Positions 26,460 to 34,668 of a DNA stretch of 64,000 nt are shown piece after piece. The stretch lies in NCBI RefSeq assembly GCF_963378085.1, contig NZ_OY726395.1:5022001-5086000 (forward strand), read 5' to 3'. The stretch's first letter is position 1; every line of letters begins with the position of its first letter. The notes under the pieces are model-generated. The model was not told where the DNA came from. It saw only the letters and a list, made by a program, of their open reading frames with translations, and ran no database searches. This DNA comes from Mycolicibacterium sp. MU0050 (lineage in GTDB: Bacteria > Actinomycetota > Actinomycetes > Mycobacteriales > Mycobacteriaceae). The position numbers were made by a program, and so were the translations under genes.

Positions 26460-28025
26460 TCAGCCGCGGCCTTTGAGAAGGTAGCGCTGCACCTTCCCGC
26501 TCGCGGTCCTCGGCAGTTCGTCGACAAAATGGACGACGCGCGGATAAGCATGCGCGGCATATTGGGTCTTGACCAGTTGCTGTAGCTCTCCGCTGAGTTC
26601 TTCCGTACCAACCTGCCCTGCCTTCAACACCACAAAGGCCGCCACGACTTCCCCGCGAAGTTCGTCCGGCTGTCCCACGACGGCCACATCCGCCACATCC
26701 GGGTGGGTGATGAGGACACTTTCGACATCGAGTGGCCCGATGCGGTATCCCGCCATGATGATCACGTCATCGTCTCGGCCGCCGAAATGAAAGTGTCCGG
26801 CCGCGTCGACATGGCCCGTGTCTCCGGTGAGATACCACCGCTTGTCCGCGGTGAAGCGCGAACCGGCCGTTCGGGCGTCTTTGTGATAATCGGTGAACCA
26901 CATCAACGAACTCTGCGCGGTATCGACGGCAATCTGGCCGCCCACGATGCCGCAAGTAAACCCTGGCATGGGCTGGCCCATCGAACCGTTTACCGCAGGT
27001 AGGCGCAGGTCGTCGTGCCAATGGTTGTTGATGACCATCCCCAGTTCAGTCTGGCCGTAGTGGTCGCGCACCTCCGTGCCGAGTGCGCTGGGCGCCCATT
27101 CGGCGATTTCCGGCGTCAGCGGCTCTCCGGCCGAAGAAGCGCGGCGCAGCGAAACCCCGCCGATGCCCGGCGCCGCGCTCAACGCGCGATACACCGTCGG
27201 CGCCGCCGCGAAGTTCGTGACGCCGAGCTTCCGGATCACCGTCACAGTCGTCTCCGGCGAAAAACCGCTATTGAAAAGGATATTGGGTCGGCCAATCGCC
27301 ATGGGGCCCAGAATGCCGTAATACAGACCGTAGGCCCAGCCTGGGTCAGCCGCGTTCCAAAAGACGTCATCTTCACGAACGTCGAGCCCATAGATCATGT
27401 AGCAGGCGAACGCAGCCAAAGCGCGCAGGGGCACCGGGACACCTTTCGGGGCACCCGTCGTCCCACTGGTGAAGAGCAGCAGAATAGTGCCACCGCCGCC
27501 CACCGAAGCAGCACTTTCAAGGGGCTGGGCCGCCGCGACTCGTGCGTCGAATTCAGCTCCGACGACCAAGGTTTCGATGCCGGCGATAGAGTCCAGCTTC
27601 TCGGCCTGGCTCGGTTCCGTGATCACTATCCGCGCGCTCGCCGCCCTCAAGCGGGACTCGATCGCCGGCGCTGCGAACGCAGTGAACAATGGCAGGTAGA
27701 CCGCGCCGATGCGTAGGATCGCCGCCAATGCGACAGGCAACTCAACCCGCTTGCCCATCAGTACCGCTACGGTGTCTCCACGACGAACCCCCATATCCGT
27801 GAGCAGCTGCGCGAGACGCATCGACCGATCCCGCAGCTCGCCGTAGCTGACGACCACCGGACGTTGCTCTAGGTCGTCTACCGTCACGAATGCCGCCGAG
27901 GACGAGTCGTGACAATCCACAAGAAGCTCCGCGGCGTTTGCCTTGACCGAAGAGAAGCGCTCGAGCAATAACTCGACAGCGTCGGCAGGGGCAGGGATTT
28001 CACTGGTGGTAACCATGCGGGACAA
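26460..28025 (-). CDS. AMP-dependent acyl-CoA synthetase
   Basis: A 521-residue ANL ligase. It has LLLFTSGTTGAPKGVPVP (P-loop), the DHYGQTELGM segment, YLTGDTGHVDAAG, RDDDVIIMAGYRIGPLDVE and the C-terminal lysine motif PRTASGKVQRYLL. The acid it activates is unknown; the layout resembles medium-chain or aryl acyl-CoA synthetases. The start is taken as TTG 28025, with a GAGG ribosome site 5 nt upstream, over an ATG at 28016 whose spacing is poor. It begins the catabolic island and is divergent from the GAF-LuxR regulator. Confidence 0.9.
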   Translation of the reverse strand: MSRMVTTSEIPAPADAVELLLERFSSVKANAAELLVDCHDSSSAAFVTVDDLEQRPVVVSYGELRDRSMRLAQLLTDMGVRRGDTVAVLMGKRVELPVALAAILRIGAVYLPLFTAFAAPAIESRLRAASARIVITEPSQAEKLDSIAGIETLVVGAEFDARVAAAQPLESAASVGGGGTILLLFTSGTTGAPKGVPVPLRALAAFACYMIYGLDVREDDVFWNAADPGWAYGLYYGILGPMAIGRPNILFNSGFSPETTVTVIRKLGVTNFAAAPTVYRALSAAPGIGGVSLRRASSAGEPLTPEIAEWAPSALGTEVRDHYGQTELGMVINNHWHDDLRLPAVNGSMGQPMPGFTCGIVGGQIAVDTAQSSLMWFTDYHKDARTAGSRFTADKRWYLTGDTGHVDAAGHFHFGGRDDDVIIMAGYRIGPLDVESVLITHPDVADVAVVGQPDELRGEVVAAFVVLKAGQVGTEELSGELQQLVKTQYAAHAYPRVVHFVDELPRTASGKVQRYLLKGRG

Positions 28026-28090
28026 CGGGACCTCACTAAGAACTCGACTGACTTTGTCTCAGTGTCCGCGTTGACGCCAGGGTGGAACAC

Positions 28091-28116
28091 CCCCCAAAGT
28101 GGGGGCCGTCGACAAA
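28091..28116. promoter_or_regulatory. Regulatory motifs between the acyl-CoA synthetase and LuxR genes
   Basis: A CCCCC-AAAGT-GGGGG hairpin (28091-28105) is followed directly by CCGTCGACAAA (28106-28116). That 11-mer is identical to 29803-29813, which contains the right half of the perfect palindrome in front of the P450 operon. A CTTTGTC (28052-28058)/GACAAAG (28111-28117) pair also spans the region. The shared half-site suggests that one regulator acts on both promoters. Confidence 0.4.
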
Positions 28117-28208
28117 GGGCTTCACCGCCCAACTCGGGATGCGTAACCTGAGCGCCGCACGTTCCCCACAGGTGCGTGTGTAAGCGCGCTTGAGCGTGAG
28201 GAGCAATC

Positions 28209-29018
28209 ATGGCCCCGTCTCCAGTAGTCCGAGCCGTGGTGGAGGCTCTGGTCCGCATACGACGGTCAACCGGTGTCTCATTGGCTTTCGCCGGCACCGT
28301 TGAGCCGGATGCGGGCTTGCGGCTCAGCCACTTCGACGGCAGCACCGTCGGTGCACTCCATCGCGTCTTGGTCGATGTTGGACAGGGACTCGGCGGCCGA
28401 GTGGTCGAGGTCGGCCGGCCCATGGTCGTCGATGACTACCGTCGGACCCCTACGATCACGCATCGATACGACGCGATCATTGCGAGTGAGGGTTTACGCG
28501 CAATGGCGGCCACTCCGGTGGTGGTTGCCCAGAAACCGGTGGCCGTCCTCTACGCCGCCTTACGTACAGCAGATCCGATCGGCGACCGAACAAAAGACTG
28601 TCTGGCCGACGCAGCTCGCACCGTCGAGCAACGCATCGTTGCGGCACGCACCAGGGTTTCGGGAGGCGAAGAATCAAGCGAGGCCGCCGCGCTGCGCGAC
28701 CGCATCGGGGATGCGTACGCGCAACTGCGCATACTGGCGCGCTCCTTGGATGATCCGCGGGCAGCGGGTGCGATCACCCGGATCTCAGAGTCGCTCATCG
28801 ATGAAGTCCCCGCACACACAGAAAGCGACTTGACGGCAAGGGAGGTCGACGTGCTGGCACTGGCGGCGATTGGCCACGGCAACGCGCACATTGCCGACCT
28901 GCTCGGCGTGCGGACCGACACCGTGAAGGGTTACATGAAGGACGCAATGCGCAAGTTGCATGCGCATACGCGATTGGAGGCGGTGGTACTTGCACGCCGC
29001 CTCGGGGTGCTCCCCTAG
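28209..29018 (+). CDS. GAF-domain LuxR-type regulator
   Basis: A 269-residue protein. Residues about 10-150 form a GAF-like sensor domain (FAGTVEPDAGLRLSHFDG, VVDDYRRTP, MAATPVVVAQKPVAVLYAAL). A linker helix follows, then a C-terminal LuxR/FixJ helix-turn-helix at about 205-265 (LTAREVDVLALAAIGHGNAHIADLLGV). No response-regulator receiver domain is present, so it probably senses a small molecule. A strong GAGGAG site precedes the ATG. It is divergent from the acyl-CoA synthetase and near the P450 operon, so it is a likely activator of the island. Confidence 0.88.
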   Translation: MAPSPVVRAVVEALVRIRRSTGVSLAFAGTVEPDAGLRLSHFDGSTVGALHRVLVDVGQGLGGRVVEVGRPMVVDDYRRTPTITHRYDAIIASEGLRAMAATPVVVAQKPVAVLYAALRTADPIGDRTKDCLADAARTVEQRIVAARTRVSGGEESSEAAALRDRIGDAYAQLRILARSLDDPRAAGAITRISESLIDEVPAHTESDLTAREVDVLALAAIGHGNAHIADLLGVRTDTVKGYMKDAMRKLHAHTRLEAVVLARRLGVLP

Positions 29019-29048
29019 CGGCCGCGCAGATACCAAGGCTCCTCTAAC

Positions 29049-29711
29049 TCAGCGCGGCGCGGCGAGGACAGCGTGGGCTGCCTGGGTCAAACCCGCCGCC
29101 AGCGTCTCCTCCTCCTCGACGGTGTGGTCATTCGTGAACAAGAAATAGAAATTTCGTTCAACCATCCAGCACACGATCGCGCCACGCTGCTGGGCATCCG
29201 CGTCGGAAAGCTCCGCATCCTCAGCGAGCACGCCTTGGGCCAGAACCTCAGCGAAGGCGCTCATTATCATTCGCCAGCGGCTTACCCCGGGGCCGCGAGA
29301 CGCGGACAACTCGACCGCCGCAATGTATGCGGGACAATGGCGTCGCCAACCGTCGAGCGCGGCGGCAACGATCCGAGCGACGAAATCCCGCAGCGGTTCA
29401 TCACGGGTGCGGGGAAACATCTGCGCCTGCATCTGTTCTGTCGCACGGGCGATGAGAGCGTCCACGGCCTCGCCCTTGTTGCCGAAGTAGAAGTACACGC
29501 TGGTCCGTGACAGCGACGCCGCCGAGGCGATGGCTTCCATCGACAGGTCCGCGACCGGGATGGACGTCAGGAGATTCTCGAGGCTGTCCAGGAGCAAGTC
29601 ACGGCGCTCATCCCCGGCTCGAGGCACGGCTGCCTGGAAGCGTCGTGGCGTCCGAGGGGGCTTGGCGCTCGGCCGCTTTCCCGCCGCTGAGGCATCGGAA
29701 TGGTCACTCAT
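29049..29711 (-). CDS. TetR-family regulator (EthR-like layout)
   Basis: A 220-residue TetR protein. A basic N-terminal extension (KRPSAKPPRTPRRFQAAVPRAG) precedes the helix-turn-helix (ADLSMEAIASAASLSRTSVYFYF, GNKGEAVDALI). The ligand domain carries MSAFAEVLAQGV and RNFYFLFTND, reminiscent of the EthR group. The ATG at 29711 is preferred over an in-frame start at 29768. It is divergent from the P450 operon, and the perfect palindrome at 29794-29810 lies between them, so it is the likely repressor. Confidence 0.88.
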   Translation of the reverse strand: MSDHSDASAAGKRPSAKPPRTPRRFQAAVPRAGDERRDLLLDSLENLLTSIPVADLSMEAIASAASLSRTSVYFYFGNKGEAVDALIARATEQMQAQMFPRTRDEPLRDFVARIVAAALDGWRRHCPAYIAAVELSASRGPGVSRWRMIMSAFAEVLAQGVLAEDAELSDADAQQRGAIVCWMVERNFYFLFTNDHTVEEEETLAAGLTQAAHAVLAAPR

Positions 29712-29793
29712 CGCACTCGATGCTAGACGGCCCAGGACCACCGATACCGACGCGCCGACCTGCATCACCCGTAGGCACCTGCCCCTCCAGCCA

Positions 29794-29810
29794 GTCGACG
29801 GACCGTCGAC
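29794..29810. promoter_or_regulatory. Perfect 17-nt palindromic operator of the P450 operon
   Basis: GTCGACGG-A-CCGTCGAC is an exact inverted repeat with 8-nt arms and a single central base. It is placed 82 nt after the TetR start and 92 nt before the P450 start. Size, perfection and position fit a TetR-family operator. The right half plus three following A bases recurs at 28106-28116. Confidence 0.6.
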
Positions 29811-29902
29811 AAATTACGACGGCGTGTTGACTAAGCGGCCGATGCGCCGCACACTGGGCACGACCTGTGACGCACGTCGCCCACCGGGCGTGAAGGAGAA
29901 GA

Positions 29903-31153
29903 ATGACCATCGAGACCAATCCGGCCGCGGATCCACAGGCCGCGACCGTCATGGCGGACCTGTTCGGGGGGACACTCGAAGATCCGTTCCCCGCGTACAA
30001 CGAACTCCGCGAGATCGGCGACGGGGTGCACTGGTGTGAGCAGTTGCAGGCCTACCTGGTGTGCCGCTATGACGACGTGCGATTGCTGGGCAGCGACCAT
30101 CGCAGGTTCTCCAGCGACGTGTTCTACGATTCGGCCCCCAGCTGGCATGACCACACCAACCCTGCGCATCTTCAATTCGTCGACACCGCGTCGCGACTCT
30201 TCATGTTCTCCGACCCGCCGACCCATACCCGCATCCGGTCGTCGTTCCGGCACGTCTTCACCCCCAGTTCGATAGCGCAGTGGGAAGACACAATTCGCGA
30301 TGTCACCCGGGAGTTGATCGGGCGATATCCACGTGGTCGGGAGTTCGACATCATGCCCGGCTTCGCCGCGGATGTGCCGGTCGCGATCATCGCGTCCATC
30401 CTTGGAGTTCCCGACGAGGCCAGAGCCAAGTTTCGGGAGTGGTCCTACGGCTTCGCCTCCACCTTTGACCCGGTTGTCCAAGGCGAGATGCGCAATACCG
30501 CGATCGCCGCCTCGCTGGAGTTGTTCGACTATTTGCGAGGCCTGATCGACGAGCGCTCCAAGTCACCAAAAGACGACCTGATCAGCGAGCTCATCCAGAC
30601 CGAGACCATCTCGGGCGATCGCCTCGAGGACGTCGAACTGGTGGCACAACTGGCCCTGTTGCTGGTCGCCGGCAACGAGACGACCACAACACTGATCGGT
30701 AGCGGCCTGACGTACCTCCTGGAACACCCAGTGGTGCTCGAGGAGGTCCGGGCCGATCGCGACATGCTCCCGGTGGCCATCGAAGAGATCCTTCGCTTGG
30801 ATCCACCGCTGCACCTCACTCTACGTAAGGCACTGGACGACACTGATTTCGGTAGCACCAAGGTGCCAGCCGGCGCAATGATGGCTCCGTGTCTCGCAGC
30901 GGCCAACCGAGACCCACGCCGCTTCGATCGGGCGGACAGTTTCGACATTCACCGCTCAAGCAACAAGCACCTCGCCTTTTACAACGGAATTCACTTCTGC
31001 GTGGGAGCACCGTTGGGCCGCATGGAGGTACGAGTCGTCTTGGGTTACATCCTCGACAATTTCCCCAACTTGCAGCTGGGTTCGACACCGGCGCGCCGAC
31101 GTACGACCAACGCGGTCGCCCGCGGCTGGGCAACCCGCCCGGTGGTGTTATGA
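29903..31153 (+). CDS. Cytochrome P450 (first gene of P450-redox operon)
   Basis: A 416-residue P450. It has I-helix AGNET at 256-260, ExxR at 295-298, and a heme-binding FYNGIHFCVG loop with thiolate Cys 366. The loop departs from the commonest FGxGxHxC form by a Tyr-Asn pair, but the key Phe, Gly, His and Cys are kept. It overlaps the 3Fe-4S ferredoxin start by 4 nt. With two ferredoxins and a ferredoxin reductase following, the operon encodes a complete class I P450 electron chain. The substrate is unknown; FAH, cyclase and CoA-ligase genes downstream suggest catabolism of a cyclic compound. Confidence 0.95.
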   Translation: MTIETNPAADPQAATVMADLFGGTLEDPFPAYNELREIGDGVHWCEQLQAYLVCRYDDVRLLGSDHRRFSSDVFYDSAPSWHDHTNPAHLQFVDTASRLFMFSDPPTHTRIRSSFRHVFTPSSIAQWEDTIRDVTRELIGRYPRGREFDIMPGFAADVPVAIIASILGVPDEARAKFREWSYGFASTFDPVVQGEMRNTAIAASLELFDYLRGLIDERSKSPKDDLISELIQTETISGDRLEDVELVAQLALLLVAGNETTTTLIGSGLTYLLEHPVVLEEVRADRDMLPVAIEEILRLDPPLHLTLRKALDDTDFGSTKVPAGAMMAPCLAAANRDPRRFDRADSFDIHRSSNKHLAFYNGIHFCVGAPLGRMEVRVVLGYILDNFPNLQLGSTPARRRTTNAVARGWATRPVVL

Positions 31154-31380
31154 GTACCGATCGAACTTTCCGCTTGACCGCTCGATCCGAGCACTGCGCC
31201 GGAAGCGGCGGGTGCGTTGCTGCCGCGCCCCACCTGTTCGAGCTCGACGCTGGAGGATGGGTAAAAGTCCTCGACGGCAACCCACCCCACGGCGACCTAG
31301 ACGCGGCCCTCGATGCACACGACGCATGTCCGCTTGGCCTCATAGAGGTTCTCAACGAACAGGGCCATTCTCTTGCCTGA
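31150..31380 (+). CDS. 3Fe-4S ferredoxin (P450 partner)
   Basis: A 76-residue single-cluster ferredoxin. The cluster ligands are visible as HCAGSGGCVAAAP (C-x5-C) and a C-terminal ACPLGLI Cys-Pro. The missing cysteine between them is the mark of the 3Fe-4S ferredoxins that serve actinobacterial P450s. It overlaps the P450 stop by 4 nt and the reductase start by 8 nt, so expression is tightly coupled. It probably passes electrons from the reductase at 31373 to the P450. Confidence 0.92.
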   Translation: MSTDRTFRLTARSEHCAGSGGCVAAAPHLFELDAGGWVKVLDGNPPHGDLDAALDAHDACPLGLIEVLNEQGHSLA

Positions 31381-32425
31381 CAATCGATCTCCGGACTGCG
31401 CGCCGGTCAAATGTGATATCGCCATCATAGGCGCCGGCCCCACCGGGCTTTTCGCCGCATACTATGCGGGATTTCGTGGCCGGACCGCGGCCGTGATCGA
31501 AGCCATGCCGGTCATCGGCGGACAGGTCTCGGCGATGTATCCCGACAAGCTGATCCACGATGTCGCCGGCTTTCCCTCGGTTGCGGGGCAGGAGCTCATC
31601 GACGGACTGGAACGGCAAGCGGCACCCTTTGACCCTACTTACATCCTGGGCGAGCAGGCAGCGTCAGTCACCCACTCCGGCGAGCCCACCGGCGCCGACG
31701 GCGCCATCCGCATCGCCACCGCAGCCGGTACCACGATTGACGCGGCGGCCGTGATAATCGCTGCAGGTGTAGGTGGTTTCACCCCAAGATCGCTATCTCC
31801 GGGAAGCGGTATCCGCCCCGGGGACGTCGACCACTTCGTCCGAGACATCGAGGCGCATCGCGGGCGCCACATCGTCGTCGTAGGCGGCGGTGACAGCGCG
31901 CTCGACTGGGCGACGACGCTGGCCAACGTTGCCTCCTCGGTGACTGTGGTCCACCGCCGGTCGACCTTCCGGGCGCATGAACACAGTGTCCGTACGGCGG
32001 CACAGCGGGGTATCCGACTGCTCACGGAGGCGCACGTGGTGGGCAGCACATATAGTCCGAAGCTCACTGCGGTCACCGTCGAAACCACCGCCGGTAGCCA
32101 AGAAATGGTTCGCTGCGACCGGGTGGTCGCAGCCTTGGGATTCACGGCCCGCCTGGGCCCACTTCTCGACTGGGGCCTCAACGTCGAGCACAATCGGCAA
32201 GTTCGCGTGGACACCCGTATGCAATCGTCGGCTCCCCGCATCTTCGCAGCCGGAGACATCAGCACCTATCCCGGGAAGGTCCCCCTGATCACGGTGGGGT
32301 TCGGAGAGGCGGCGACCGCAGTCAGCAATGCCTGTCGATTGATCGACCCCACGGCTCCGTTGTTCGGCGGTCATTCCACCACCGAGGCCAGATCAGAATC
32401 TGCGAATCAGGCGGCTTACCAATGA
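31373..32425 (+). CDS. Ferredoxin--NADP+ reductase, thioredoxin-reductase-like
   Basis: A 350-residue flavoprotein with two Rossmann motifs: IIGAGPTGLFAAYYAGF near residue 18 for FAD and VVVGGGDSALDWA near 163 for NAD(P)H. A C-terminal IFAAGDISTYPGKVPLITVGFGEAATA FAD segment is also present. The CxxC of thioredoxin reductase is absent, so it belongs to the TrxR-like ferredoxin reductases. The start is a TTG at 31373 inside the end of the ferredoxin gene. It supplies electrons to one or both ferredoxins of the operon. Confidence 0.9.
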   Translation: MPDNRSPDCAPVKCDIAIIGAGPTGLFAAYYAGFRGRTAAVIEAMPVIGGQVSAMYPDKLIHDVAGFPSVAGQELIDGLERQAAPFDPTYILGEQAASVTHSGEPTGADGAIRIATAAGTTIDAAAVIIAAGVGGFTPRSLSPGSGIRPGDVDHFVRDIEAHRGRHIVVVGGGDSALDWATTLANVASSVTVVHRRSTFRAHEHSVRTAAQRGIRLLTEAHVVGSTYSPKLTAVTVETTAGSQEMVRCDRVVAALGFTARLGPLLDWGLNVEHNRQVRVDTRMQSSAPRIFAAGDISTYPGKVPLITVGFGEAATAVSNACRLIDPTAPLFGGHSTTEARSESANQAAYQ

Positions 32426-32775
32426 CTTACGTTATCGGCGAATCCTGCGTCGATGTTAAGGACCGTGCCTGCATCGACGAATGCCCAGTTGATTGCATAT
32501 ATGAGGGCGACCGCAAGCTCTATATCAACCCGGTGGAGTGCATCGAGTGCGGGAACTGCGAACCCGCCTGCCCGGTCGACGCCATCTTCCCTGTCCAGAC
32601 CTGCGATGTCAGCCAAAGCAGGCACATCCAGGACAACTCAGAGTTCTTCTCGATGGTGCTGGCGGGCCGATCGGAACCGCTGGGGGCGCCCGGCGGAGCC
32701 GCCTGTGTCGGGCGCATCGGCGTCGACACCGCGCTCGTCGCGGCCCTACCTGCGCAACGCACTTACCCCACGTGA
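32422..32775 (+). CDS. 7Fe (3Fe-4S/4Fe-4S) ferredoxin, FdxA type
   Basis: A 117-residue ferredoxin with Cys at 9, 17, 21, 25, 40, 43, 46 and 50 (for example RACIDECPVDCIYEG and CIECGNCEPACPVDAI). This pattern fits one 3Fe-4S and one 4Fe-4S cluster as in FdxA. The region after the clusters (SEFFSMVLAGRSEPLGAPGGA) is the usual FdxA tail. It overlaps the reductase stop by 4 nt. A second, low-potential ferredoxin in the same operon is unusual and could link the reductase to another oxygenase such as the Rieske enzyme at 7375-8742. Confidence 0.9.
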   Translation: MTYVIGESCVDVKDRACIDECPVDCIYEGDRKLYINPVECIECGNCEPACPVDAIFPVQTCDVSQSRHIQDNSEFFSMVLAGRSEPLGAPGGAACVGRIGVDTALVAALPAQRTYPT

Positions 32776-32826
32776 ACGACCACGTATCCACGAGCTGACA
32801 TCGCGTCCATCGATCGGAGAAACCTC

Positions 32827-33789
32827 TTGCGATACATTACATTTCACACTGATACCGGACCACGGGCCGGCGTGGTCGTGGGTGATGGCCACTACGTCCT
32901 TGACCTCGCGTCCGTCCTGGGCGAGAACTTCAGAAGCGTGCGAACCATCATCGAGATGGGGCCAGATGCCTGGGAGCAGATACGCGCTGCGCAGGACCGA
33001 CCCGCCGAGCATGCTACGCGGGAGCTCGCATCGTTGAAACTGCTCGCGCCGGTCCCCAATCCCATCCGGGTTCGTGACTGCACCCTGTTCACGAACCATA
33101 TTGAGCCGGCTCTTCGCGCCATGGCACGCCGCCGCGCCGAAGGGGCCGCCGACCCGGAGTCCGAGTATCAGCGCATGCTCGCGTCGGGGGCGTACGATCT
33201 CCCCGAGATCTTCGAGAAGCAGTTTGTCTACTACAACGCAGATCACCTCTCGACCAGCGGGCCGGGCGACGTGATCACGGCCCCGCCGACATCACGCGAC
33301 ATCGACTACGAACTCGAGTTCGCTGTCGTCCTGGGCTGTGGCGGCATCGACATCCCGGAACGCCAAGCACGTTCCCACATCTTCGGCTTCGTCATTTTCA
33401 ATGACTGGAGCGCTCGCGATGTTCAAAGCGAAGTGATGGAGTCCACGTTGGGACCCGCAGAAGGTAAGGACTTCGAGGGCAGCAACACTTTCGGCCCGTT
33501 CCTGGTTACCGCAGACGAGGTAGGAGATCCCTATCAACTCGGCATGCGCGCACTGGTGAATGGGGAGGAGTGGTCGCGCGGGCGCTCTGACTCGATGGCC
33601 TACTCGTTCGAGTTCGCGATCGCCCACCTCAGCCGAGGCAAAAGGCTTTTCGCGGGCGACATCATCGGCAGTGGCACGGTGGCATCGGGGTGCGGCTTCG
33701 AACTGGGCCGTCGCCTCAACGACGGCGACGAGGTGCAACTCGAGATAGATCGTCTGGGAGCACTCCGCAACGTCGTCCGTTACCGCTGA
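32827..33789 (+). CDS. Fumarylacetoacetate hydrolase (FAH) family protein
   Basis: A 320-residue FAH-family protein. It has an N-terminal cap region, then the metal-binding DYELEFAVVLG (Glu-x-Glu), FNDWSARDVQ and GDIIGSGTVASGCG. Members hydrolyse C-C bonds of beta-diketones, decarboxylate, or tautomerise. The start is TTG 32827 with GGAGA 6 nt upstream. It is 51 bp downstream of the FdxA gene, in the same operon as the cyclase-family hydrolase and CoA ligase, which suggests cleavage of a ring or diketone made after P450 oxidation. Confidence 0.9.
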   Translation: MRYITFHTDTGPRAGVVVGDGHYVLDLASVLGENFRSVRTIIEMGPDAWEQIRAAQDRPAEHATRELASLKLLAPVPNPIRVRDCTLFTNHIEPALRAMARRRAEGAADPESEYQRMLASGAYDLPEIFEKQFVYYNADHLSTSGPGDVITAPPTSRDIDYELEFAVVLGCGGIDIPERQARSHIFGFVIFNDWSARDVQSEVMESTLGPAEGKDFEGSNTFGPFLVTADEVGDPYQLGMRALVNGEEWSRGRSDSMAYSFEFAIAHLSRGKRLFAGDIIGSGTVASGCGFELGRRLNDGDEVQLEIDRLGALRNVVRYR

Positions 33790-33870
33790 GCGACCGCGCC
33801 CGCCGCGTCGTCACAACACAGGAACAATCACCACCCGCCAACTTCTGATTCCCACAGCTAAGGACTCAAG

Positions 33871-34668
33871 GTGCCTCGACTCATCGAACTATCCCGGCTC
33901 ATGAAGCCTGCCTCCGACATCACCGTGCCTGCCGAGTACGACACCCTCCGTGTGGTCCTTGGTCCACAGATCGATTACGGGCCGCCGGCCACCACCGGCT
34001 TGAGACACATGCAGTCGATCTTCGACTGTCCAGCCGAGGATCTGCCCAACGGGGAGGGATGGGGCGAGGACTCCATAGTGATGAGTAGCCATTGCAATAC
34101 TCATGTCGACGCGCCCCTGCACAGCGGAAGCCACTGCGAGGGCCGGCCCGCCCGCACCATCACCGACATCGAGCTCGATGAACTCTATCGTCCAGCCCTT
34201 GTGCTTGACGTCCGCAACGACGTAACCCCTTGTGAGGCAATCAGCATCGAGGCGCTCGATGCCGCCATCGAAAGGGCTGGTCGCCCAGTGGCAGTGGGGG
34301 ACGCCGTGCTCATCCGCACCGGGCAGGAGCGCTATTCAGTTTCCGACCCCGAGTTCTTTCAGTACCCCGGGATGACCGCGGCCGCAACGAAACACCTCAC
34401 CGGAATGGGCGCAACCATCCTCGGTACCGATGCGATGGCGTGGGACCGGCCGTTTCCCGTGATGAAGCAGGCTTACAAAGAGACCGGTGATCCCGGTCAG
34501 ATCTGGGATGGTCACTTTGCCATCCAGGAGAAGGAAGCATTCATCGTCCAGCAGTTGACGAACCTCGACAAGCTACCCCCGCACGGTTTCATGGTCGGCT
34601 TCTTCCCGCTCCGCCTCTACAAAGCAAGTGCGGCGCCGGCCCGGGTGGTGGCATTCCTTGACGACTAA
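33871..34668 (+). CDS. Cyclase-family (kynurenine formamidase-like) hydrolase
   Basis: A 265-residue protein with the metal-binding SSHCNTHVDAPLHSG motif (H-x3-H-x-D form), then VGDAVLIRTGQ and ILGTDAMAWDRPF. This is the cyclase/Kyn_formamidase fold, whose members hydrolyse lactones, amides or cyclic intermediates. The GTG at 33871 starts it. Its stop codon lies inside the start of the following CoA ligase. Together with the FAH protein it likely forms a hydrolytic step after oxygenation. Confidence 0.88.
   Translation: MPRLIELSRLMKPASDITVPAEYDTLRVVLGPQIDYGPPATTGLRHMQSIFDCPAEDLPNGEGWGEDSIVMSSHCNTHVDAPLHSGSHCEGRPARTITDIELDELYRPALVLDVRNDVTPCEAISIEALDAAIERAGRPVAVGDAVLIRTGQERYSVSDPEFFQYPGMTAAATKHLTGMGATILGTDAMAWDRPFPVMKQAYKETGDPGQIWDGHFAIQEKEAFIVQQLTNLDKLPPHGFMVGFFPLRLYKASAAPARVVAFLDD

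Noticed and set aside
28091..28105. CCCCC-AAAGT-GGGGG as a transcription terminator
   Set aside because: It lies between two divergent start codons, where a terminator makes no sense; kept only as part of a regulatory region.
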